The notes under the pieces were generated by a model. That model did no database searches and had not been told where the DNA came from. It saw only the letters and a program-made list of their open reading frames with translations. From Obelidium mucronatum (lineage: Eukaryota; Chytridiomycota; Chytridiomycetes; Chytridiales; Chytriomycetaceae): DNA of 64,000 nt. The stretch is from assembly GCA_025765595.1 (NCBI GenBank), contig JAIVFH010000002.1:1-64000 (forward strand). Reading direction: 5' to 3'. Shown piece by piece: positions 1-11,500 of this stretch (positions within the stretch are counted from its first letter, which is position 1; each line of letters begins with the position of its first letter). Both the position numbers and the translations under genes were made by a program.

Positions 1-27
1 AAAAAAAAAAAAAAAAAAAAAAAAAAA
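1..27. repeat. poly-A tract at window edge
   Basis: There are 27 consecutive A at the window start. On the minus strand this is a poly-T run about 20 nt inside the presumed next intron of the first membrane-protein gene, which would continue beyond the window. Confidence 0.9.
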
Positions 28-47
28 CACCAACAACAACAACTCAC

Positions 48-1066
48 CCAGCAACCATAATCCCAGCAGGCCGAATATTCTCCGGCTTAATCACTACACC
101 ACCACCACCAGCCACCATCTGCGGCCGATTGCCCAGCGGATTATAGATTTCCCCGTTATCCAATGTAAGTATCACTGCCCGTTCTTGCGCTTCCAGATTC
201 TGTGCCCGGATTTTCGCTTCATCGTCTGCTTTTTGGAGCTCCCTTTTCACTTTCGATTGCCTTCGATAGTATGTGACGCCGAATAGGGAGGCAACAACGA
301 GGACGCCAATGACGGATCCAATAATGGCGGGAACTGGCGTGGAAGTTTCGTTATTTCCAGGTTTTTGATCCATTACAGTACTGTTGCCGTTGTTATTGTT
401 GTTGTTGTTGTTTGGTCTGGGAGCTGTAATCGCGGAGCTCGAGAGAACAGCGGTCGGTGAGACTGTTGCTTGTGATTGCTGCTGTTGCGATGCTTGTGGA
501 TCTGAAGTGCCAACAGTAGCTTGGACTCCGGGTTGCGGTGCCTGGGTCACTACAGGCTGTGGTGCTGTAGTTACTGCTGGAACATTGGGCCGAAATTGAC
601 CAACGCCAGTTGCAAAGTTGGCGCCTGAATTGCATTGGCCGAGGGTCAACGCCGAGGGACTTCCCACTGCGGCAGTGCATCCGCTGTCGGAGTAGCTTGT
701 TGCCGTCAGCGGTCCGTTGGCGTATCGCACCCATCGGTTTGCCGTAAAGTCCTGAGTGTGTGTGGATTATTATTTTTTGTAAAGGGCATGCTTTGGGAAC
801 TACTCAACTGGTGCACACACTCCAAAGCCAATCGCCATCGGATTGAAGTTGGCAGTATCGCAGGCTGTTCGAATGACATACTGCGTTCCTTGTGCAAAGT
901 TGGCGGCTGCCAAATTGTCTGCATTGGAAGTGTCGCAGATAGTCTTTGGGTTCGCACAGCCGTTCGTTGGGGAACATGAAGGAGCCGTTATCAATTCCAT
1001 GTATGTTGGGTTTTGGCAGCTGCCGTCGCTGTAGTAGATGTAGGTCGGTCCAACATGTACTGACAT
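48..1066 (-). CDS. single-pass membrane protein, paralogue 1 of tandem array (3' part off window)
   Basis: I do not recognise a named family. Exon 1 is 809-1066 (ATG at 1066) and exon 2 is 48-751, with a 57-nt intron. The join gives ...CAP|DFTANRWV, which aligns with paralogues 2 and 3. The ectodomain has a CANPKT motif and paired cysteines, then a Gln/Ser/Thr/Asn-rich stalk with an N8 run, one TM helix (AIIGSVIGVLVVASLFGV), a basic flank and a cytosolic tail with a YNPLG motif. No N-terminal signal peptide is visible. A stop follows VAG at 44, but a good phase-2 donor (GTGAGT) lies at 47, exactly where paralogue 3 splices to its SAM exon. I infer that the gene continues off the window to a SAM domain. 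The role may be zoospore or cell-surface sensing or adhesion, but that is unproven. Confidence 0.7.
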
Positions 1067-1157
1067 CTTCTTGATTAAAAAATAAAAACTTGAACACGGC
1101 ACGCATATTATTTTTTTTTATAGAGTAGAAGAGCAAAACGAGGTACTAGGAGGGAGA

Positions 1158-2086
1158 TTATCTCCCCATTGGATCATAGGGTACACCATCAATGGTGTAA
1201 GCTGGCTTCGGCCACACGAACAGCTTTCTCCACATCATGTTTTTTGGTTGCCTTCGATATTCCATTCTTGCGTGTGAAACATAAAACGGCTCCAATTGCT
1301 GCAAGAACGACAACGGCAGCAACTGAGCCGACAATGGAAGGAATGTTGGGACCAGCCGTTCCGTCTACGTTCTGGTTTACAGCAGTAGTGTATGTATTGG
1401 AAGTGTTGAAGCCAGTAAGTACTGTAGCTTGGATACTTGGAGGGTGTGTCTGACTCTGTATAGTGTTCACTGGTTGTGGCTGAGCGTTCAATCCAGGTTC
1501 TTGACTTGTAGTAATCAGCGACAGCACAGTGGGAGAAACTCCAGCAGGCGCTGACGGCGCGCCAGCTGGATTTGAAGTGGTTGCTTGGCCCTTGTACATT
1601 GAGTAGAATGAACCGGCGATGCAAGTGTCACGCAGGATGGAGAGATGGTTCCCAATTTGATTACTGCAAGTGCTGTCAGTAAAGCTTCTGGCATAAAACT
1701 TGCCGCTAGATTCAGAATATTGAATCCATTTTCCTGCGACTATATCCTGTCAAGTTTTTCTAGCGTTTTAGATCAGGGTACATTTACTTTTTAAAGTTTG
1801 TCATCAAGCCGCACTCAACTGGAGCGCAACTACCAATAACGACCGCCATTTCATTGAACTTTGTGCCATCACATGGGTATACAGTCACAAATTGACTACC
1901 TTGAGGGAAATTCAAAACACCCAAAGTATCTGCATTTGCAGTTTCACATAGAGTCTTTGGGTTGGCGCACCCTTTAGTAGCTACGCAGGAGGCGAGCGGG
2001 GTCGCTGTCAATTCCATATATATTGGATTCTGGCAGTTTGAATCATTGTAGTGAATGGCGACAGCTCCAGCGTGAAGAAGAGCCAT
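1158..2086 (-). CDS. single-pass membrane protein, paralogue 2 (frame break near C-terminus)
   Basis: Exon 1 is 1820-2086 (ATG 2086) and exon 2 reaches down to about 1189, with a 73-nt intron. The donor CCA|GTTGAGT is identical in context to paralogues 1 and 3. The N-terminal domain shares the QNP.YMEL and GCANPKT segments with paralogue 1. A Pro/Gln/Thr stalk, one TM helix (IVGSVAAVVVLAAIGAVL) and a short basic tail follow. The open frame stops at 1189 after SLHH. Shifting by one base at about 1199-1200 opens a tail reading IDGVPYDPMG, stopping at 1158. That matches the DNGEIYNPLG and DGVEEVYHPLG tails of paralogues 1 and 3. No SAM exon is seen downstream, so this copy may be truncated. Function unknown. 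Confidence 0.62.
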
Positions 2087-2245
2087 AATTTGCCGTTTTT
2101 TTTTTTTCGCCCAGGCTCCAGCAAATTGAACACAAATTCAATGAGCTCTTAACCATAATACTACGATAATACGCAAATGGTTTCAAAGAAGGTCACAATC
2201 TATTGAGACAAATATACAACGCTTATAGAAACAGTTTTTTTTTCC

Positions 2246-3773
2246 TCAGCCATAATACACAGGAAGAACGTCTGCCGCCACTGCCGGGGCTTTCTCCTCT
2301 TCCGAGGGACCAAAGTTTGTCCTCAACTCCAAAAGAGAGTTTTCCAGAACGCGCTTGTCAGAAAGAACCTCAAATTTAAAAGATTTATGCAGTTCATCGA
2401 TGGGCAAGACAAGAAGTGCTCGACCATTGATTTTTTGAGCTTGGAGTACAGTTGAAGAAAGTGCGAGATTATTGGTCAAGAATGCAAACAAAACGCGTGT
2501 CACTCACCATGAATTACAAGCTCTCCTTCTACACCACCGCCGTTGACTGCAACCCATTGTCCGACATCATCAATTGTCCAATTGTTAGGATCACGGCTTA
2601 TCAGCCTCGGTCGTCGAGAAGTTCCACTGTTGGATATCTGAGTTTAGCATATTTGGTGGAACTAACACAAATAAGGAATATACTGCCTTTGGCGGTGAAA
2701 GCAGACCAGAAAAAGAAAAAGAAAACACCACCAACGGCAGTAGAGTTCCGCTTACGGCAATAGAAGATGCCGCCTTCGGCGGATACAATAACATTACCCA
2801 GCGGCAATTACGACTTGATTTAAAGCAGCAGCAGTCCCCAAATCCGAAACATACAACTGGGCCTGTTTTCCTAACGGATGATAGACTTCTTCGACACCGT
2901 CATCGTCAATAATTTTGATAACTTTCTTGGCAGCTTCGCGTTCCCTCAATTCGATTTCTTGGAGTGCAGCGATGCGTTGTGCCTCCTTTTCGTCTTCTTG
3001 ACGTTTCTGTTTCGTAGCTTTCGTGTACCTGTTGATCAAGATTCCCGAGATGGCAAGGAGAATGACACCGGCGATGAAGCCAATAATGACTGCCACAGGG
3101 GGCGATGATGACGGCTGGTTGTATTCCTGGTTGATTGCGGTGGAGACAGACGCGACGGTGGTCGATTTCAACCGTGACGCAGTGCTTGTTGGCGCGGCGT
3201 CGGACTGTAGCGGCGGCGCCAGAGTTGGCGGCGGCGCAGCGTTTGGCGCCGACTTTTGCGACGGCAGCGCGACGGGCGGCGCCGGCGGGGGTGGCGGCGG
3301 CGGCGGCGGCGGCGCCTGGGCGGACGACGCGCCGACGGCGAACACAAACTGGCCGCCGTTGCACTGCCCGGCCGACAGCGCCGTCGATCCGCCGCCGCCG
3401 CAGTTCGCCGACGCAAGCTGGCCGCCGGCGAACGAGTAGAACACGCTGGCGCCAGCCGGTCCCTGTGTAACAGCGGGTCAAACCTTATTAATATCAAATG
3501 AATCCACTCAACTGGCACACATCGCCCAACAACATAATTGTACGACTCCTGCAGGTTCGAGCCACTACATGGGTACACTGCCACAAACAAGTTGTTTCCA
3601 AACTGGTTGGAACCAAAGGTGGTTACATCAATCAGTGTGTTGCATGTCACTGTTTGTCCGCCAATACACCCAGACCGACAGTCCCCTGAAACTGGCCTGA
3701 AGCGGACCATGGATGTATCGGCAGAGTTGGCAATGCATCCGTTCGAGACATAGGCGTCAAAGTAGTTGTTCAT
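2246..3773 (-). CDS. single-pass membrane protein with C-terminal SAM domain, paralogue 3
   Basis: Four exons (3513-3773, 2798-3462, 2508-2626, 2246-2439) sum to 1239 nt, 412 aa, with consistent phases. The N-terminal Cys-rich domain lacks a signal peptide. A second Cys motif (SAGQCNGG) aligns with LGQCNSG of paralogue 1. A long Pro/Ala-rich stalk is encoded by very GC-rich DNA (3130-3440). One TM helix (VAVIIGFIAGVILLAISGI) precedes a Lys/Glu-rich cytosolic helix and the VYHPLG motif. The last two exons encode a SAM fold: NWTIDDVGQWV, then INGRALLVLPIDEL and a closing helix ending SLLELR. SAM domains mediate oligomerisation and protein binding, so a clustering membrane scaffold or receptor is plausible but unproven. 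The downstream SAM exons could instead be read as a separate small gene; the phase-2 join and the architecture of paralogue 4 argue against that. Confidence 0.72.
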
Positions 3774-3922
3774 GCAATAGGATTTTTCTGGGATTTTTCC
3801 TTTCGGCAGACACTAAGTTTCAAGCTTACACAAAACTGATTAAAAAAGTGACAAAGTGAGATTTCTATTCATAGGAGAACGACATAAAAACACAAAACGA
3901 TAAAGTCATATCGGTACATTAA

Positions 3923-5646
3923 TTAATACGTGGGGGCTGCATACTTTTGCTGCAATTGGTCAATCGCATCTCTGAGAATAACAGAATCACCCAAAACTTG
4001 AGGCTTCAATGCCTCACAAAGGGCCGCCAAGTCACCAGACAACAACTCCTTCCCGTCAATTCCGCCGGCTGTGTAAGATAACAACAAAAATAAACAGAAC
4101 GTCAATAAGAGTATGGTGTTTTTTTTCCAAAGTGCAACTTACCTCGGATGGCATCAAACGTATTCTGGTCACCTCCATTCGCAGCAACCCAAACAACCAC
4201 ATCCTCCATGTTCCATTCATTAGGATGGTCCGGCAAATCAAGATCCCCTGAAGTTCCAGCACCATTCGCGTTGGCAGGAAGTCTTTCGAAACTCTCTTTG
4301 GACTTTTTGATGTTGAGAGCAACAGCAGGCACCCTTATTGAAAGAAGAAAAAAAAAACATGAGTTCGAATTACTCCATGGAATAAATGCAACAACAAAAG
4401 CACTCACGCCGCAAGAGTGTTCAAGAATGGATCTGGTTTAGCGATATTCGCATTCATCTTCAGCACGGTGAATTCTTCGATCGAGACTTGCGATCGAATC
4501 GACCGGGGATGAATCGACTCAGAGTCCTTGATTTGGTTTCTAAAGACACCAAAAGAAAAAAGTATAAGGAAAAACCGGGTGTCTTTCCAAGACTGTGCGT
4601 TTTCGTGTAACGCCGAAAAAAATCCACACAAACCTCTTGACATGCAAAAAGTACGCAACAAGTCCTAACCCGATAACAAAGACCCCAACAACAACTCCAA
4701 TAACAATTGCAGCATTCAAAGCCGCTGAAGAAGCCCCAGGATCTGAAGTCGCAGTCGTAGTTGCAGCAGCAGTGGCCGAGAACGAAACAGACCCAGACCC
4801 AGAAGCACCTGCAATACCCGTCACTCTCGTAGACTTTAAAACTGGCGTCGCATTCGGAACGGACACCCTCGTAGTCCCATTCACAACCGCTTTACATGAT
4901 AGTGTTTTCCCATCCGGCACTGTTGTTGGATCCCGCACAACACTGTAATAAAGATCATCGCCCGAACAGCCATCATAATCCGCAATCTTACTTGCGCCTC
5001 CCACAAACTTGGAACACTTGTTGTCAGAGTAATAAAACAGATTGACAATCGTTCCATTACTCGCATTACTACTCTCTGTAAGAGTCGCAAGCATGTATCG
5101 AGCCTCAGTGGCAACCCGCGCAATGGAACCCCCTGTCGAATTGGTTCTAGTATCCCAATTGGGCATACACGACTTGACACGGAACATTTGCATGTTTTGG
5201 TTCAGAGGATCGGTACAGTTGTAGGCAAAGACAAAGCCCGATCCCATCAGAGAGAGACCGGTTTCCAAAGGATCCACGGGGTTATATGGGTAATTTGCGC
5301 ATTGGTTCACTTTCTGGAGTCCAGTATCGGGCGCTGGCGATGTGAAGATCAGGTTTGGTGGTGACAAGGTTGGCATTGGTGCAGACCCCGACATGGACGT
5401 TGCTGAAGCGAGAGACAAGGGTAAAGTGGAAGCAGTTACTGTAGTTGTAAGTACTCCGATGGTTGTTGCCGTAGTGGTAATGGTGTTATTGCTGTTGTTG
5501 GGGGAGACTTTTGGAACAGCAGCACATGCATCATCGTTGTAGCATTGCTCTTTGGGATCTGGATCGTTCGGGATAAAGTAGAGCTGAAGAACCGTCTTAC
5601 AGTTGGCTGTGTATTGCACTTGGTAGCTTCCTTCGTACGTAGCCAT
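3923..5646 (-). CDS. single-pass membrane protein with C-terminal SAM domain, paralogue 4
   Basis: Four exons (4634-5646, 4408-4539, 4143-4333, 3923-4068) total 1482 nt, 493 aa, all with GT..AG and matching phases. The protein starts MATYEGSYQV with no signal peptide. The ectodomain (about 300 aa) has several cysteines, many NxS/T sites and a Ser/Thr/Ala stalk. One TM helix (AAIVIGVVVGVFVIGLGLV) is followed by FLHVKR. The tail carries a SAM domain: NEWNMEDVVVWVAANGG, then GIDGKELLSGDL and a C-terminal helix. This is the longest and most divergent member of the array, and the clearest evidence for the TM-SAM architecture. N-terminus outside with no cleaved signal implies reverse signal-anchor insertion, which is an inference. 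Confidence 0.78.
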
Positions 5647-6121
5647 GGCCTGATTGACAGGGCTTTTGTTTTTTCTCTAAAAGTGAAATGGTTGGGAACT
5701 CAAGCCTACAATTGATTAAATGAACAATGGTGAAAATATCAACACGCGTATCTATCATAAAAAAAAGGGGCAAGAGATCTTTAGGTTACAGGGTACTTCT
5801 GATATTGCGAACGGCTCAGCGACATCAGGATCTCGCGGCTCCGAACAAAAAATGGGAAAATAAAAAGAAAGCGCTCCTCATTATCATCAACCGCATTCTG
5901 ATAATTGCTTCATAATATAATGGTAGTTCTGCAGGGAATGTTGCTATGTATCGAATCAGATGCCGTGAAATAGTACCAATGAAACTCCACGGAACACCTT
6001 ATTCACACAACATCAGCCCTCAAGAAACAAATGAACAAAATCACAAAACAAACACAGAGCTGCGTCTCTCTCACCTTTCTTATTTTTCGAGTCACACTGA
6101 AAATCTTTGAAACAGCAAAAA
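5647..6121. other. divergent intergenic region
   Basis: This 475-bp stretch lies between two divergent genes, so it should hold both promoters. I see no convincing coding exon, TATA box or repeat. The short plus-strand ORF 5727-5915 has no recognisable features. Confidence 0.5.
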
Positions 6122-7218
6122 ATGACAGCAGTGTTCCAACAACGGGAAGCTGAGGCTGCCGCTTTAGCAGACGGGAAGGTCTTGTACGGAACCATTGCCG
6201 CTGATATCGTGGCGGCAGCATGCACGGCAGGCTTCACGTCTCCAGGTACTGTGTTGTTGTTATCTATGAACCCTTGATATCGTCCATTTCCTCCACCAAA
6301 TTGTTTCCAGACCACTTCAACTTACCCTTGCCCAATCATTTTATATTCATGCAGTCGTTGCTGTTATCGACCGGTCAATCATTGCAAACTTTTCTGGAAA
6401 GCAAACGCTTGTAAAAGGGTTGGGAGAAGGATTCTATACTTTGTTCACAAAACCGTGGGTGCATATGAGGCAACCCTCTGTGCTGGCAGTCTTTGCTGTA
6501 TATAGTTTAACTTATGCTGCCGTACGTTTTTGGGATTTCGTTTGTCTTTGTTCAAATGGGGCAAATATCTTATCAGCTCGTGTGGGCATCTAAACACTAC
6601 CTCCCCTTTACAGACCAACGTGACAGATACCCTATCCAAAAAAATGAGATACGATCCCAGCATCCCGAAATTCGTTGTATCATCCGTAACAAACACTGGA
6701 TTAACAATCTGGAAAGATTCGCTCTTGACCCGGTGGTTTGGCCAAGGCACACCGCGACCCGTCACTCTCAAATCATTCACGTGTTTTGGATTCCGGGATT
6801 CTTTGACAATGGCGGCTGCATTCACGTTCCCACCGATTCTGAGTAGTTATTTGCAAGGACCTGGAGTTGGGTGGGGGAAAGAGAGGGCGGATGTGGCGTG
6901 TCAGTTGTTTATGCCGTGTGCGTTTCAGTTTGTGACGACGCCTGTGCATTTACTGGGTGGGTTTTTTGTTCTTGCTTTTGTGTTGGGTAAGATTGGAATA
7001 TTAATGGTAAACCCCCATTCTCCTTTCCAGGTCTCGATTTCTACAATCGACCGGATGCTGCCAAAGCAGGTGGATCAATGGGCAGGGCGCGTGCGATTGG
7101 AAAGGAATACCTGCCGTCAACATTTGCACGAATGGGACGCATTCTTCCAGCGTTTGGGTTTGGAGGAGTCATTAATAAGAAAGTGAGGACGTCTGCAACG
7201 GAGCTCTTTACAAAATGA
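6122..7218 (+). CDS. conserved multi-pass membrane protein, probably mitochondrial
   Basis: Four exons (6122-6245, 6355-6521, 6614-6986, 7031-7218) sum to 852 nt, 283 aa, phases 1,0,1. Segments resemble a conserved fungal 'sequence orphan' family that I recall as mitochondrial: GFTSPVVAVIDRSII, SGKQTLVKGLGEGF, FGFRDSLTMAAAF, and the tail FARMGRILPAFGFGGVIN. Several hydrophobic segments are evident (around PSVLAVFAVYSLTYAAT, FRDSLTMAAAFTFPP and FVTTPVHLLGGFFVLAFVLG). The start ATG at 6122 is the first in frame. No catalytic motif is seen and the biochemical role is unknown. The mitochondrial assignment is from memory of the family and is only moderately sure; the splice model is strong. Confidence 0.75.
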
Positions 7219-7319
7219 ATGGGTTTGAGGTTGAAAATAAAATGAAATAATGGATAGACTGATAAATTTTCTGGGTACAAGCGGTAGCGTGTCATTAAAA
7301 AAAATCATTTCAAAAAACG

Positions 7320-8170
7320 ATGAGTGGGCAACCCGAACAGCAAGACAGAGGCATCATTGGCGATACTTGGGGAAACATGTCTCATCTGCAGAGATTCGGG
7401 GCTGAGGTTGCAGTTGCTGGTGTTGGATACATGGCCTACGATCGTGAGTTAATTAAGTCAAGTGGCTTCTCCCCGTTGATCATCGCTTTGTTAGAATGGC
7501 GTAAGCACCACGACAAACCTCACTCGGACCAGTCTCAAAGCGAATACCAAACTTATGCTACTCAATACAACCCTAACCAAGCTGCTCCATGGCTTCAGCC
7601 CGGTGGCCAACAACAGCAGCAACAACAACAGTACCAGCAACAAGGTCCCCCACAGGGACAGCTTCCTCCTGGCTGGGTCATTCAATTCTCGCAAAAGTAC
7701 CAAACCAACTTTTACGTGAGTTGTTTATTATGGAATCGTTTCAGACACAACTAAAACTCATTCCGCTTGTAGCACAACAACAACACTGGTGAAAGCACCT
7801 GGACTTTCCCCAACAGCAGCAAGTGAACGATCCTCAAGGCCCACCACCGTCCTTCCAGCAACAACAGCAACAACAACAACAATACCAACCACAACACCCA
7901 CAAGCGCCTCCACCACACCACGGTGGAGGTATAGGTGAAACATGGAACAACATGTCCCATCTCCAAAGATTCGGTTCGTATTTTTTTGGGTTTTATCTAC
8001 TTCCTTCTTTTTTTTTTCTGGCGTGTTGTTTTAAGAAAACGGTTACAGGTGCCGAAGCGGCAGTTGTTGGAGTTGGATACCTCGGATACCAAGCGTGGTT
8101 GAAACACAGTGGAAAGCAACACTCGCGTGAAGCTGAAGTGGAATATGAACACTACTCTCGTGGGATTTGA
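7320..8170 (+). CDS. WW-domain protein with duplicated GxTWxNMSHLQRFG motif
   Basis: Four exons: 7320-7443, 7495-7715, 7773-7973, 8049-8170. The N-terminal module (IGDTWGNMSHLQRFGAE, then a short hydrophobic Gly-rich segment ending GVGYMAYD) is repeated at the C-terminus (IGETWNNMSHLQRFG spliced to AEAAVVGVGYLGY). Between them lie Gln-rich spacers and a canonical WW domain: LPPGW, a Y-x-x-N-F-Y strand split by an intron, then NNNTGESTWTFP. WW domains bind Pro-rich ligands. The frame breaks just after the WW domain at a C4 run (7808-7811): in-frame reading stops at NSSK, while the downstream ORF is in the frame reached by re-reading one C. It may be a distant relative of fungal Wwm1-type proteins, but I cannot show that. 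Confidence 0.65.
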
Positions 8171-8380
8171 AAGTACCTGTTATCAAGAGCGGATCGAAAT
8201 AAACGTAACAATCCTCTGCGATTCTGACACAAGTTCTTATATTACATGTGAAATCATTTTCAACATCCTGTAATTTTATAGACATTCATATGAGGGGAGA
8301 ACTCAACTTCTCGAAATAACTCAATTACCGATCCGCAATTAGAATTCAAAAGCGATACACAGAATGCAACCTCTTGGCAA

Positions 8381-8505
8381 TCACTCGCAAGGCTTTCCAT
8401 TCCACTGAACCCAGTCACATTCCCAGGTTTCTGCCAACCAATTGATTAATTAACACGATCTTGGCATCGGATTGCAAGCACAAATACGTCGACTTTTCAA
8501 GCCCA
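8381..8505 (-). pseudogene. relic of the lectin gene's terminal module
   Basis: The minus strand of this non-coding stretch is closely similar in DNA to the 3' end of the lectin gene (about 32,540-32,651). Shared blocks include CTTGCAATCCGATGCCAAGA and a GTGACTGGGTTCAGTGGAA-like segment. It has a small deletion and rearrangement and no open frame. It lies alone in the spacer between the WW and Spa2-like genes, in opposite orientation to the parent. Likely a decayed copy fragment. Confidence 0.8.
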
Positions 8506-8588
8506 AGCCATAATATTCTACGATTTTCAAACTGATTTACTTTATTGACATAGAAAACTAGCTGGGCCTGCAGACGTTACGCGATTTA

Positions 8589-11500
8589 TCAAACTTCGTC
8601 CAAAAGAGCGACAAACTTCTTGACAAGTTTGGCAACATCATATGCACTCGCGCCAATAGCCTGCTTCACGTCTGCATTCTGCGGATCCCTTGCCAACTCT
8701 CCTGCCTTGGCTTCCAGCTTCTTCCTTGCACTCGCCATGGCAGTCAATACGGTTTCACCTTCAACCCTGAACTCATCCTCTTCATGCAACTTTGAAAACA
8801 CGTCATAAGAAGCCTTTAAAAGACCCTTCACAATCCCACTTATCCCTTGCACTTTGCCATTCATATCCCTCAAAAATGCATTCCCAGATCCACCACTCCT
8901 CATTGTCCCCAAAAGAGTCTGAATTCCTTCCACAATCGTGGCAGTTTGTCCCTCAACATATGCCTTCAGCTGCTGAATTTGCTGGTAAGTTTCCTCATCT
9001 TCCCCAGCGTATTCCTCCAGCTCCGGGTTTTTGCATTTGGTCTTGACAAGTCTCGCGACGAGGTTTACGCTTTCTGTAAGGATCGATATGGACTTGTCTA
9101 CGGCAGGGACGTCTCCATTGCCACCATCTTTGACTTTTGATAGGTGAGCTTTTGTGGCTGCAATAAGACCAGTTAGGGCTTTGGAAAAGTGGGCACGGGC
9201 GTCATCGAGCTGTGATTCAAAGGTGGATACTTCAGAGTTTTTGTAGTGGGTTGTTTCATAGTCTTCAATATTTTCAGTCGCTTGTTTGCAAGCCGATATG
9301 ACAAGCTTGAGGGATGGAAGGACTGTCGCTGGGTCCGACCTGTTTGTAACACCAGTTTAATACATATTCATGAGAGAAAGAAGTAATTTTCTGGTTTACC
9401 TGAGAGATCGAAGGAGTTTTTCAACAGAGGTTTGGTATTCTTGGGCAGCGGCCATTTCAAGGACTCCATCGTGAACCAAGGACGGTAGCTCCGGCAGTTC
9501 TTCTAATTCAGTCACAACAGGAGTTCCGTTCGATGCAAATGTGATCGCGGCTTTCTTTCCCGTAAGCAATTGTACCTATTCCGAACGTAAATTCAGAATA
9601 GACACCATAACTGACGACAACAACGAGACAAACCTGTTCCCTCAAGCCGTCATTCTCAATTTTGAGGGCCTCAAAATTACGACCCAACTCGTCATACTGC
9701 TGAGCCAGCTCATCAGCCACTTTAATTCCTTCGTCCTTTTTAGAGGCCAAAGTTTCGTTCTGGTTACGCAGATCGTTATTCTTAGCGCTCAGAGATTTAA
9801 CTTCTGCCAACAGCGATGTCGTTTCAATTCGGACTTCCCCAAAAAGCTTGGAAATGGTTGTGTCTTAGTACAAAAAAAGAATAAATGTCAAAGTAGTCTT
9901 TACCACTTGTTGATCCGCAATGTGTGACTTGATATCTGCATAATCAGTTTTGAGAGCAATGTAATCCGACATTTGGCGTTGATTTGTTTGCTTCATGTTT
10001 TGGACTTCTTGTCGCGCCTTTTCTGTTTCTGCACGAAGATTGTTGGCTTCCGTCTGAGTATCCAAATACATTCTCTTTGTTTCGTTCAGCTCTTTCCGCG
10101 TTGTTGAAAGTTCCTGTTTTAACAGTTTCAGTCTAAAAAACAATAGTCACCAGCTACGAACCTGAACAGAGTTTTGATTCTCTTGTCGTAATAAACTCAT
10201 TTCTGTGCGAACAGCCGCAACAGTGGCAACCGCTTCGCTGGAATCTTTTCGTACTCCACTCAACTCTTTTCGCACTTCCTGGGTTTCTTTTCGTGATTCA
10301 GCAAGTTCCTAAAATTGCATGGAATCAGATACTAAATGAACCGAGAAATAGGCGAAGAAAAATCCATACAAATTGCAGTGTCTCCACTTCTTTCCTGGCA
10401 CTCATGTAGTCTTCTCCATTCTCGTGCGCCTCCTTCCGGGCGGCATCCAGAGCACGCTTCGTACTGTCTAGTTCGGATTCTAGTGTATTGATTCTCGTTG
10501 TAAGCGCCTCCATTTTCGCCGCATTATCCTTTCTCATTCGCTCCATCGCATCCTAAAAAAAAAAAACCATGACTAAATTTAACAAAATATAAAATAACAG
10601 AGGAAATATCATAGATAAATATATCTTAACTCGCAAGACTCCAGATGTTGCATCTCCAGCAGCCGTCGTCACTGGTGTTCGAGGAGATTGTGCCACAAGG
10701 TTGATTTTCCCGAGTTCCGACATGACTTCGTCAATAGATTTTCCATTGCTGCTGCTTTGTTGTTTGGGCGCCGGGGTAGATGCTGCCGCGGTCGTTGGGG
10801 GTTTTGGTGGAGTTGCTGTCGTTGCAGGTGCATTGGCAGTTGGAGTTCCTGGAATTAATGTAGCAGGCCGTCCTTGCGTCTTTTGTGATGGGTACTACAA
10901 AAACATGGAACTGTTAGTTTTCAGGCTGGTGACCAATGAGGATAGTGATATGCTGTTAAGTCCGACACAACAGCCGTCATTCGAATGACCACATGATTTC
11001 ACATAGAAGTTGCGCTGGCAAATTCGTTCAGACTCGACTATTTTTGTTGTAGTGGCCACAACTGCCTCTGGTCATTAGCCCAATTTACAGACTTCAATGA
11101 CACAGTTTTCAACGGCACACAATCAATTGATGACGAGAGCGGCAGCGTAGGCGAAATAAAGGCGAATCAAAAGTTTCAAGTATTGTCGATGCGAGGGATG
11201 CGAGAGAGTTCGTGAAGTGGAGATTTGACATCTCTCGTTTACCTCTTGAAGTAGATTTGGGTACCGCCGTTCCAGTTCAAAGTAAACATCACAGCCCATC
11301 TTTTTAAAGTTTAGAATAGCGAGGGAAGCCAGCTTCTGCCTCGTTTGGTTTCGTTTCGGGTGAAAGTCTTGTCTAGCCGGGAGATGGGGAGGGGCTGGAA
11401 AACAGTGAAATAAGGCGGGATAGCAAGCGGCAGTCAGTGGTTCTGACACAAAAGACAAACTAAGATTGAAGCTTGTTACCGCCAGATCCTTCCTTGCGCC

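Noticed and set aside
2246..2626. Independent small SAM-domain gene
   Set aside because: No ATG before the SAM helix; the phase-2 join to paralogue 3 gives AGGTSRRP, mirroring GAGTSGDL in paralogue 4, where TM and SAM are clearly one gene.
3168..3773. Minus-strand 201-codon Arg-rich ORF and plus-strand ORFs over 3023-3501
   Set aside because: They are shadows of the GC-rich exon of paralogue 3; Arg/Ala/Pro runs arise from reading GCC/GGC repeats in other frames.
7600..7900. CAA/CAG tandem repeats considered as a CRISPR-like or satellite array
   Set aside because: They are poly-Gln codons inside exons of the WW gene; there are no spacers.
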